From Tuctoria greenei (taxonomy: Eukaryota > Streptophyta > Magnoliopsida > Poales > Poaceae): 64,000 bases of DNA. The notes under the pieces are model-generated. The model was not told where the DNA came from. It saw only the letters and a program-made list of their open reading frames with translations, and did not search any database. The stretch is taken from contig JAYESD010000003.1 in assembly GCA_036927565.1 (NCBI GenBank), forward strand, positions 95,403,591 through 95,467,590, given 5' to 3'. Each line of letters opens with the position of its first letter. Position 1 is the stretch's first letter. This document shows positions 55,741 through 64,000 of this stretch, in pieces. The position numbers were made by a program, and so were the translations under genes.

Positions 55741-56730
55741 TCAAGTTCTTCCTTCTCTACAATTTTCAAAAGCATCTTTGAAGTCCAAATCAGTAGGATA
55801 TAATGCTTTTATTATTTCCAAACCAAAGATTTTATGATCAAGCTGGGACAACATAGTATAACGTCTAGATAATGCTTCGGAAATGACATTTTCCTTCCCT
55901 TTATTATGCTTAATGATGTATGGAAACAACTCTATGAACTCAATCCATTTAGCATGTCATTTATTCAGATTGGTTTGACACTTAAGATACTTCAATGATT
56001 CATGATCAGAATGTATAACAAACTCCTTAGACCATAGATAATGTTGCCAAGTTTGTAATACTCGCACTAAGGCATACAATTCCTTATCATAAGTAGAATA
56101 ATTCAGAGAAGGACCATGATGTTTTTCACTAAATAAAGCAACGGGTTTACCTCCTTGTATGAGAACGCCTCCAATACCAATACCGCTTGCATCGCATTCT
56201 AGCTCAAAAGTCTGGTCAAAATCAGGAAGTTGTAGCAATGGTGCTTGTGTAAGCTTTGATTTGAGAGCATCAAAAGCTTGTTTCCGCTGTTTGCCCCATT
56301 GAAATGGCACTCCCTTCTTCATTATATCATGTAGAGGTGCTGCAATGGTGCTGAAATCCTGCACAAAACGGCGATAAAAACCTGCAAGACCAAGAGAACT
56401 ACGAACCTGCATGACGGTTGTTGGGGCTAGCCAGCTAGTGATTGCTTCAATTTTTGCCTCATCCATCTCAATTCCCTGCGATGAAACGACATAGCCAAGA
56501 AACGAGACTCGATTGGTGCAAAAGACACACTTTTCGAGGTTACCAAACAAACGTGCATCTCTCAAAACAGTAAAAATAGCATGTAAATCATCAAGATGTT
56601 CATCATATGACTTGTTGTAAATGAGGATATCATCGAAGTAAACCACCACAAATTGCCCAATAAAAGCACGTAAAACCTCATTCATTAATGGCATAAAGGT
56701 GCTGGGTGCATTAGTTAAACCAAAAGGCAT
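55741..56730 (-). pseudogene. CRM-like RT C-terminal half and RNase H
   Basis: MPFGLTNAPSTFM and the catalytic VVYFDDILIYNKS box are followed by VSFLGYVVSSQGIEMD and GLAGFYRRFVQDFSTIAAPLHD. The RNase H part has LECDASGIGIGGVLIQ, SLNYSTYDKELYALVRVLQTWQHYLW and HSDHESLKYLK. A TGA at 55957-55959 replaces an Arg codon before HAKW. The linker YTMLSQLDHKIFGLEIIK follows. The frame is the same as for integrase, with a few stops around 55732-55741. Confidence 0.88.
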
Positions 56731-57441
56731 GACTAACCACTCAAAAAGTCAAAACTTGGTTTTAAATGCATTTTTCCATTCATCTCCTAGTTCCATTCTA
56801 ATTTGGTCTTAACCACTACGCAAGTCAATTTTTGTGAAGATGATAGCACCACTCAATTCATCAAGCATATCATCTAAGCGATGAATAGGATAACGATATC
56901 GAATAGTGATGTTATTAATTGCTCGACAATCAACACACATGCGCCAACTATCATCTTTCTTAGGAACCAAAAGAACAGGAACAGAACAAGGGCTAAGGCT
57001 TTCACGAATGTACCCGCGGTCCAAAAGACCTTGGACTTGTCGCTGAATTTCCTTAGTTTCCTCTGGATTCACCCTGTATGCTGCACAATTTGGCAAGCTT
57101 GCTCCTGGAATCAAATCGATATTGTGTTCAATGCCTCTCATGGGTGGTAAACTAGAGGGCATCTCAGAGGGAAACACATCCTCAAACTCCTGCGAAAGGT
57201 TAACAACAGCAGGGGGCAATGCAATAGACAACTCATGAAGTGAAAACATGGCTTCTTTGCATACTAAAGCATAGCACGTCCCCTTAGCATCGAATAAATC
57301 AGCAAGGTCATATTTAGTTGCGAGCAACGATGGTGATTTTATCTTAATGAATTGCTGTTTTTCAGATTCTTGTTTTGTTGCTTTGCCATCATGAATTTTA
57401 CTCTTTTCAAAATTCACAATTTCAGCAGGAGTCATGGGGAG
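56731..57441 (-). pseudogene. CRM-like protease end and RT N-terminal half
   Basis: From the Tat3 edge it reads PAEIVNFEKSKIHD, ALVCKEAMFSLHE, LSQEFEDVFPSEMPSSLPPMRGIEHNIDLIPGASLPN and RQVQGLLDRGYIRESLSPCSVPVLLVPKKDDSWRMCVDCRAINN. It ends YPIHRLDDMLDELSGAIIFTKIDLRSG. A TAA at 56809 follows, and the last words before 56731 (KNAFKTKF, EWLV) continue in frame. The Tyr of CVDYRAIN is Cys here. Confidence 0.86.
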
Positions 57442-58120
57442 TGTCGGTGTTTGGATCTGGCAGATCATCTCCCAACACTACCATTGGTAGAGCGAGGAGT
57501 TATCATTTGGTAATGGGCACGCAGAGAATCAAGAAGGTGAAAGACAAGTGGACACAGAGATTTACATGGTTCGGGCTACTTGAGCATAATACCCTACTCC
57601 ACGGGGTGTGTTAGTGTTGTATTGAGCGTGTGAGTCTAGAAGAAGCTCCAGAAGAAGAAGCTCGTCTAGGTCAAAGAGTCCAGAAGAGGTCTGGAGAGGT
57701 CCCTTGTGTATCGTCGACCAGTCCTTTTATAGTACAAGGACTGATCGTTACACCGTTAGCCTGGCCCGACATGTGGCCCCGGCGGTTACACATGCTTGAT
57801 ACACAATTAATGAGGTTAATTACTCTTAATAGCCCGATAATAGGCCTTAACAGTGCCGTTACCGATATTAAGGGCCATCCGATCGTGTGTCATTAATATG
57901 GCATTAATGACACTTAATCGGGTCTTGAAGTCTTTGATTGCTCCTTGAAGGTTCAGAGCCGTTGGGGGTCCACCAGCCTGATTGTTGAAGTTCAAGGTCC
58001 GGCGATTCAGCCACATGGCAGCTTTGGAGCTTACCGTCGTGGACGGGTAGGTCCGGTGCTGTTGGACACGTGTCAGTACCAGAGCTTCCCTCTGTCCGGG
58101 GTTAGGTCCGGGGATGCCAT
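57442..58120 (-). repeat. Tat3 3' LTR, truncated by deletion
   Basis: It starts TGTCGGTGTT, aligned to the Tat2 LTR. A TATAAAAG box on the minus strand is at 57724-57731. At about 58120 the sequence jumps from GGGATGCCAT to ACCTGGGCCCACC. In Tat2 these two points are about 200 bases apart, across the LTR edge and polypurine tract. The minus-strand start of this LTR and its plus-strand primer are therefore missing. Confidence 0.83.
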
Positions 58121-58431
58121 ACCTGGGCCCACCTCTGGGAGAGATCTTTTGGATGAAGTCATTCCGCCGGAGGTGGGTCTATTCTTCGGTTTTTGAGCCA
58201 TGTCTTCAAGGGTCTTCGGACGTACCGTTGGCGATAGTTCGCAGTTAAACCACCGCCGCGTGGCATATCCTGGATGCAGCAGGTGAGATCTCAGCGTGTG
58301 GATCTCACGCAATTGAAGGTCACCGGTTCCTGATACGAAAATCGTATCGGTTCCGCGTGCCCTGTCAGGCCGTCGCCTTCGGGTTTCCCGCCTTTCATGA
58401 TGACAACCGTTCGCCTGGGGTAATGACCTCG
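58121..58431 (+). other. Tat3 upstream region of the antisense ORF, left part
   Basis: Non-coding and aligned to 41320-41600 of Tat2. It ends with CCTCG (58427-58431), the left duplication of the solo LTR. It continues at 59300-59525. Confidence 0.6.
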
Positions 58432-59299
58432 TGATGAGGACATCAACACCCTCGATACATCCACACCAACTCAGCTACCGGTTTCTGGTCCGATCACTCG
58501 CGCTCGTGCACGTCAACTAAACTATGAGGTGAACTCGTTCTTGGCCTTATGTCCATCTTATCTAGACCGTAAAACTATGTGCTTTCTTGTTTTGCTTAGG
58601 AACAATGGAGAGGAGCCAATGGGAAGGGAATTCGCGCGGACGGGATTTGGACAGCAGAACATCACCAACTTGTGACGGCCACCACGATTTCATACGGACT
58701 CCAATCTGGGCGTTCAAGTACTTCCTGGAAAGATTATCAAGTCTACTTTCAAACGGATGTGGCCTCATGTCCATATCTATTCGGAGTCAGCCGAAATAGT
58801 TATTTTAATACCAAGACCTTTTTCTGTCCATGGTGCTGCATCACCAAAATTGGGCCCATGGCCCATGTATCGTTTGGAGTCCATTAGGGACTCGTGATTA
58901 GGGTTTCTCACGACCCTAGGGAGGTAATAAATAGTAGCAGCCACCCTCATTAGCTGGTGGGTTTTGTTTATTCGTAAGTTAGCTTTTGCTGCTTCCTTGT
59001 ACACGCGCGTGTCGACTAGATCGCCCGTCTACTTGTATCCAGAACCCCACTTTAGATTAATTCAACAGATAAGTGCTTGTTCTTATTTTTCTTGCGTGTT
59101 CTTCGATTGCTTGCAGGAACAAAGGCCCTCGTGGTTAGGTTGATTGTGCGCCAGCAAGATCAATACAACTTCGGAGTCGGTGTACCGATCGCTAAGGCGC
59201 ATCGTCTTGGGGACGATGTAGTCGGATCGCCAACGTCTTCTCCTCCACAAATCGAACCCTTCTATTCTCATCGAAAGATCGGGAACCAAGATCCTATCA
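58432..59299 (+). mobile_element. Solo LTR of a CRM-like chromovirus, with flanking CCTCG
   Basis: 868 bases start TGATGAGG and end CCTATCA, flanked on both sides by CCTCG (58427-58431, 59300-59304). The opening bases match the LTR of the CRM-like element (54595 downward). No internal region is present, so this is the product of recombination between two LTRs. It interrupts the upstream spacer of Tat3, whose sequence rejoins perfectly (GACCTCGACTTGATCG). An AT-rich AATAAATA near 58926 may be the promoter box. Confidence 0.92.
58433..58675 (+). CDS. LTR-encoded integrase tail (CRM type)
   Basis: An open frame of 80 codons from the first bases of the solo LTR to a TGA at 58673-58675. It starts DEDINTLDTSTPTQL and continues GPITRARARQLNYEVNSFL, then LVLLRNNGEE, words typical of the C-terminal end of CRM/Reina-type integrase. 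The frame lines up with the DDEDI end of the CRM-like integrase (54594). In a full element the polyprotein would read from the internal region into the LTR. As a solo LTR it has no start codon of its own, so it is not a gene here. Confidence 0.8.
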   Translation, partial: DEDINTLDTSTPTQLPVSGPITRARARQLNYEVNSFLALCPSYLDRKTMCFLVLLRNNGEEPMGREFARTGFGQQNITNL

Positions 59300-59525
59300 C
59301 CTCGACTTGATCGTCAGGGTGGCCCCGGGCCGCTTTGTCATTGGCAGGGTGAAGTTTTTGACTGGTATCATCAGCTCCTCTGCGGTTTCCATCCAAGCGT
59401 TGTGGGGGCTTACTTAAGAAGGAAAGCACGCACCGTTTGGGGGTTCTTTACACGTTTCATTCGAACTTGCGCTCAAACCCTCCAAACTTTCGCTTGTTTT
59501 CCATCTCTTGCCCCGCTGAGCCGCG
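59300..59525 (+). other. Tat3 upstream region of the antisense ORF, right part
   Basis: Non-coding, aligned to 41600-41840 in Tat2, with conserved TTACTTAAGAAGGAAAG near 59410. The CCTCG at 59300-59304 is the right duplication of the solo LTR. Confidence 0.6.
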
Positions 59526-62500
59526 ATGGAGTTGGGTCTCCGCCATAGCCCACTGAAGACCGACGGTGATTTGAAGAAGGTTCAGGCCCTCATGGGGTGG
59601 TCCCCTGACTTCTTCAACTATTTGGTCCGCGCCGGCAAGCTTCCGTTCGAGAAGGAACACGCCGGCGACATGGTGTACTTCTCCGCGTACGCCATGGTGG
59701 GGCTGATCCCACCTTTCTCCTCTTTCTTCTTGATGCTGCTAGACTTCTATGGTCTGCAGTTGTACCACCTTGGACCCCACTCCATTCTCCTGGTGTCGAT
59801 CTTTTTCCACTCCTGCGAGATGTGGGTGGGCAATCCCCCTTGCATTAAGCTCTTCCGCACCTTCTTAACTATCCACACTATGGGCAGGAGTGACGAGTAA
59901 CTTGGCTTCTACTATTTTGTGAAGCGCAAGAAGTGCCCGGACAAGTACTTGCAGCCGTTCCCTTCTGGGAAGTGGGACGACTGGAAGAATTATTGGATAG
60001 TCATCAGGGTGGAGGAGCACAAGAAGCTGGAGTTGCCGGAAGGCCTCCCCAACATCGACACTGCAGTTTGGAGTGAAACTCCGGTGTTGTCAGACGCCTT
60101 CAACCCTGCTCTAACCAGGATCCGCCTGTGCTTGGAAGGAGGGGTGACTCCTCAGGCGGTGTTTTGCAACTTCTTGACCAACAGGTGGGCTCCGCTGAAG
60201 AAGAGGGGGAAGCTTGCTTGGGCCCTCAACAGTATGCTGGACGACAACCGGTTCAAGACCGGTTTGAAGTCCAACATGGAGGGTGCAACTTTGGAGTTGC
60301 ACCTCAAGAAGTTCCAGCACAGCATCGACGTCGAGGGTGACGACTTGGCTCCGTCGGCAGCTTTCCTCCCTCTGAACATGGAGGCAGAGTTCAGCGGGGA
60401 GCTCCGGCGGATGATGCCAGTGCTTGATGACCTTGGTGTTGCTGAGAGGCATTCGACCACCGGGTTGGCGATCTCCAGAGCTCCTGAAGGCGGCTCCGCT
60501 CCCGCCCCAAAGCCAAGAACCGAAGTTGTCGGCAAGGGCAAGAAGTTGGCCGAGCCCTCAAGCCGTAAAAGGAAGTTGAAGCATGCCGACGGAAGGTCCG
60601 CCAGGCCTGCTTCTTCCACGGCGGCTCCTTCTCCCCGGAGGGGGAGGTCTTCAACGGTGGCATCTACTCCGGCAGCGGCATCTTCCCTAGGTGCTAGCTC
60701 CGACAAAGTGACTCCAGTATTAGGGCAGCTGAGGACTCTAGGTCCGGAGGTCCTTCCCGGTCGAGGGGGGCCTCGACCAAGGCAATGCCGATAGCAGCAA
60801 CAAGCTCCAGGGGACCTTCCAGGACTACCATGCCAGTGGCGGCTGGGGCCAGTCCGGAGCGTCCGGAAAAGAGGTTCCGTGCTAACTGGTGCGGAAGCCT
60901 TCTGAGATAATTTTTGATTTTTTTACCTCAGCCAGTTGTTTTATTGTTATATCTGTATTTTGAGTTTCTTCATCCTTCATCCACAGCGTGCCTAAGAAAA
61001 GGGCTGAAGCTCTGGTCCCTGCAGCAGCAGTTGAGGCTGTGCAGGTTGAAGCTCCGGCTCCAATTCCAGCGCCGCCCCAAGAGGTGGTTGAGGCTGCGAC
61101 AGCTCTGGCGCTGGCTGTCGTGGTCTTGGACCTCGACTCATCCCCAAAAGCTCCCGTGGTAGCACCGGACCACAGGAATGAAGATGTACCAGCGGTACCG
61201 GCCCAGGAGGTTGAAGCTCCGGGTTTGGATGCTGAGATGTTGGACACTCCGGCCACAGAGCCGGAGGTAGCTGCGATTCCGGCGCTAGAGTCGGATGTTG
61301 TTGAAGCCCCGGCAGTCGAGCCGGTGGTTGATGGGTCTCGACAGTGGAGCCGGGTGTTGATGAAGTTCCAGCACTTGAGCCAGTTGTTGAGGAAGCTCTG
61401 GCGGTAGAGCCGGTTGATGCAGAAGTTCCGGCTGTAGAGCAGGTCGTTGAAGAGGTTCTGGCATCCGAGCCAGTTGCTGCAGACGTGTCGGCGCCTGAGC
61501 CCATGATGGTCGAAGTGCCAGCGCCTGAGCCCGTGATGGTCGAAGCGCCAGCACCTGAGCCAGCGGCGGAGGAGGCGCCTGCGTCGGAGCCTGAAGTAGC
61601 TTCTACTTCAACCGAACCTTCAATACTTGCTCCGGAAGTGGTGATCTCGGAGGTGCCCACTGCTGAGCCAGGGTGCCAAGATGAAGCTGCTGGCCCCCCG
61701 CCTGAGGGGCCAATTGTTGATGACCTGGCGGCGGGACCTTCAGAGTCAATTCCGGAGGTTGGAACTTCTAATGCAGGACCTTCCTTGGTGGCGGCCGAGG
61801 CTATCCTAGAGGACGGCCCTAGTGCCGTGGAAGCTCAGGGGGCCGCTCTTGTAGAGTGGGACCCAATTTTTGTCACTGAAGATCCCCTGGAGCCAGCGGA
61901 GTGGACCCTGGCAGGTCCAGACCTGATCCCCTATCGTTGTCTATTGACAACGCCTGCTCCAGTCTTTGCCAGGTCCAGCTGGCTTTCTACCACGATAGCA
62001 AGGCCCTCGAGGATGAGCGCCAAACCCTTAGGAGGTGGCGCAACCGACTCCATTTCGAGACCAAGCTGGCGCTGTCGAGGCTGGCTAACGACAAGGAGTG
62101 GGTGCAAGGGGAGAAGGTTCGCCTGGAGTACTGGGGTAAACCGTTGGATGAGAGGGAAAGCATGACGCGATCCCTCGACAACCAGTCCCAGGCCATGTAT
62201 GAGCAGGCCAAGGCTACAAATAGCGCAGCGGATGATCGCCAGGAGAGGCTCACCGCCATCCACAATAGTCTCGTCAAGCGCTGGGAGGCTCTTGAGGCGC
62301 GGGAGAGAAAGCTCGAAGATGAAGAGCAAAAACTCCTGGAGCTGCGGGATGATCTCGTCAAGAGGGAGGAAGAGCTTGTCCAAAAGACAGCTCTGGCTGA
62401 CAAGAGCCTCGGAGAACGCACCACGAAATTGGAGGAGCGTTGCGAGGAAGAGGAGAAGAAGGTCTGGGAGCGAGGGCAAGATCTCTACAAGCAAGAGAAT

Positions 62501-63082
62501 TTCATCGCCTCCAGGGAGAAGAAAGTGCGGGGCCGAGAGAACGATCTGGTCAACCGCCGGAACGAGATCCACCTCCGGGAGGAAGAGCTTAGTAAAATCG
62601 AAAGGCAGGTTGCTAAAAAGATTCAACAGAATGCCAAAGAGGTGGAGCGTCTTGCTCGAGAGAACTCGGAGCTTGCAGCAGCCAAAAGATCCTTGGAGGA
62701 GATGCGAAGCGCAAGAGCTGCGGAGTCCCAACAAGTTTGGGACTTCCTAGGCAAAGCCAACGATGTGCTGACGCCAATGGGCTTCAGTCCCGTGCGTTCG
62801 GATGATCCGGAGCCAGAGCAGGACCAGGCGTTGGAGGCGCTGAGTTCAGCAGGCAACAAGCTCACCAAGATGGGTGATGTCATTGCGGACCAGCTGGAAA
62901 CTGAGGGACACTCTTTGGCGAAGAACATCGCAGAGTTCGTGTTGACGTGCTACACCAGCCGGGACCCTCAATTCCTTCTGGACCCAGTGCTTGAAGGCCC
63001 CATCGAAGGAGAGGGTGAAGCCGCCCGAGCCAGCCTGTCGGAGGTTGTCCAGAAGGTCGCCCAATTCTTCCACAGGGTCTAG
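59526..63082 (+). pseudogene. Tat3 antisense ORF: plant mobile-element domain, Pro/Glu repeats, coiled coil
   Basis: Full-length relative of 41841-45384. The N-terminal domain is the same (MELGLRHS, MGWSPDFFN, MVYFSAYAMVGLIPPFSSFF, FHSCEMWVG, KRKKCPDKYLQ). A TAA at 59898-59900 stands before LGFYYF in the same frame. The frame then stays open to 60794, where a shift near 60740 leads to a stop. The intron-equivalent 60907-60986 has lost its GT donor. Exon 2 has Pro/Glu/Val repeats (VEVPAPEPVM type) with a frame change near 61335. The last 393 codons are a clean coiled coil (61901-63082) ending CYTSRDPQFLLDPV...AQFFHRV. The coiled-coil half is less broken than in Tat2. Confidence 0.82.
60907..60986 (+). 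other. Intron-equivalent of the Tat3 antisense ORF with lost donor
   Basis: 80 bases aligned to the Tat2 intron: CTGAG/ATAATT in place of GAG/GTAATT, with the T-rich interior and acceptor TCATCCACAG kept. The pre-mRNA would probably not be spliced at this site. Confidence 0.65.
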
Positions 63083-64000
63083 GACAATCTCTTTTTAGCT
63101 CCCGCTTGTATTCTCTCTTCTTCTTCTCCAATTTTGTAATCTCTTGACTCCAGATGAATGAAATCCAAAATTTTTTATGAATTTCATTTTTTGTCTTCAA
63201 CACCTTTGTCTCACTTGGCCCCCTGGTAGATGTACACAATTTGATTGTGAACATGTACCAAGAGGATGTAACAGTTGTTGAAGACTTACGTGCTTCAAAC
63301 TTGTAGAATGTAGGTCTGAAGTCTTCGATAGTGTAGGCCCCCTGAGGTTATCGAAGCTTAGTGGCTCCGGCATTGACCATCGTCGGAGCTTAGTAGCTCC
63401 GGCAGTAGTCTCCATCAACGCATAAAGCATCGATGGTTAGCCCTCTGGGGTGTCAGAGCTTGGTAGCTCCGGTAGTGACCTCTGTCAACACGTGGTGTAT
63501 CAACAGCAGACTCCTCTATAGAGTCTTTCCACCATCTTTTCTTCACGTTGACGGCTTGCCCCCTAGCTTTACCGGAGCTGAGTAGCTCTAGCAACGCTCA
63601 ATGTCAATGTTTGAACATCGATCACAAGCCGCCTAGAGGATGTCAAAGCTTTGGCAGCTCCGACATCATTCACTCATCATGAAATATTTATTTTTCCTGC
63701 ACACTGAAGTCAAGAAAAATAGTAAAATCCACTTCCTATCTATAACTTCATTACGGCTTACTATTCCTAGGTCGAACACAATTCTAAATACAATCAAGAG
63801 CGCCATCTTGTTTCCTTTAGGCCCGATCGTTTCTGGACTCGCCTTACTTCGGCCTGTCGGGGTGTAGGTAGAGTGGCGTACATATGGTGCATGACCAGGC
63901 TAAGTCGATAGCACACTCCAGCCCTAGATTGGCTTGGCGGCATTCAGACGAGTAGACCATCCACAATATTTGGACCCAGAAGAATAGACAATGCAACTCG
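63083..64000. repeat. Tat3 convergent spacer with CGGAGCT hairpin array
   Basis: Non-coding and aligned to 45385-46310 of Tat2. Inverted pairs of CGGAGCT and AGCTCCGG occur between 63350 and 63660, for example CGGAGCTTAGTAGCTCCGG near 63384. A poly(A)-like AATGAATGAAAT signal is near 63160. The integrase expected on the minus strand lies past the window edge. Confidence 0.72.

Larger units (their letters stand above)
53750..57441 (-). mobile_element. CRM-like chromovirus: 3' LTR, integrase, RNase H, RT; cut by Tat3
   Basis: On the minus strand RT, RNase H and integrase lie in one reading frame interrupted only by stop codons. They are followed by the polypurine tract (54596-54609) and the 3' LTR (53750-54595). 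The integrase reading crosses into the LTR, a feature known for the centromeric CRM clade. Words such as PSLNYSTYDKELYALVR and YTMLSQLDHKIFGLE fit CRM/Reina-type chromoviruses. Gag, protease and the 5' LTR are beyond Tat3. It was inserted into copia C integrase. Confidence 0.82.
57442..64000 (-). mobile_element. Tat3: Tat-type element, 3' LTR and antisense ORF half (runs off the right edge)
   Basis: It starts with a shortened 3' LTR (57442-58120), then the upstream spacer with a solo LTR insertion, the antisense ORF on the plus strand (59526-63082) and the hairpin-rich spacer to the window end. The layout and sequence track Tat2 throughout. Gag-pol and the 5' LTR are beyond 64000. GGGAG (57437-57441) should be its near-side target duplication. 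It interrupts the CRM-like RT/protease region. Confidence 0.87.

Noticed and set aside
61931..62734. 267-codon minus-strand frame opposite the Tat3 coiled coil
   Set aside because: Leu-rich shadow of a Glu/Arg/Lys coiled coil. Not conserved as an open frame in Tat2.

Overview
This window looks like intergenic DNA from a large, repeat-rich plant genome, most likely a grass (Poaceae). It has no convincing host gene. Almost every base belongs to LTR retrotransposons inserted into one another. The plant assignment rests on the families present: Ty3/gypsy Tekay, Athila, Tat and CRM-like chromovirus, and Ty1/copia SIRE/Maximus. It also rests on initiator-Met-tRNA primer sites and on Tat elements with an antisense ORF of the kind known from grasses. 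The species cannot be named from sequence alone. All lineage names come from protein-motif recognition by eye, with no database search.

Left block (1-27805). The oldest visible layer is the 3' end of a plus-strand Tat element (Tat1, 25988-27805). It was split by a plus-strand SIRE-type copia element (copia A, 7544-8079 plus 18499-25987). Copia A was then hit twice. A minus-strand Tekay chromovirus (1-7543, running off the left edge) lies in its gag. A complete minus-strand copia element (copia B, 8080-18498, LTR/LTR, duplication CTATT) lies at its gag/pol junction. The stretch 27806-28983 is unassigned.

Right block (28984-64000). A minus-strand Athila gag-pol (28984-32734) is interrupted by a minus-strand copia of the same family as A (copia C, from 32735). 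Inside copia C are three insertions: a hAT-like non-autonomous DNA transposon (34363-35015), a complete minus-strand Tat element (Tat2, 40444-53555, duplication CATGC), and a minus-strand CRM-like chromovirus (53750-57441). The CRM-like element is in turn interrupted by another Tat (Tat3, 57442 to the right edge), which carries a solo CRM-type LTR (58432-59299, duplication CCTCG).

Coding content. All gag-pol genes carry stops or frameshifts, so the elements are probably immobile on their own. Two accessory genes stand out. The Tat elements carry a long antisense gene (N-terminal plant mobile-element domain, Pro/Glu repeats, long coiled coil) with a short intron. Copia A and C carry a third ORF behind pol with an apparent 5' UTR intron. 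The most unusual non-coding signal is the repeated use of short CGGA-type palindromic words: CGGACTAGTCCG in Tekay and in copia A/C, and CCGGAGCT / TCGGACCT in copia B and Tat. They form arrays in LTRs, introns and spacers, and even within coding repeats.
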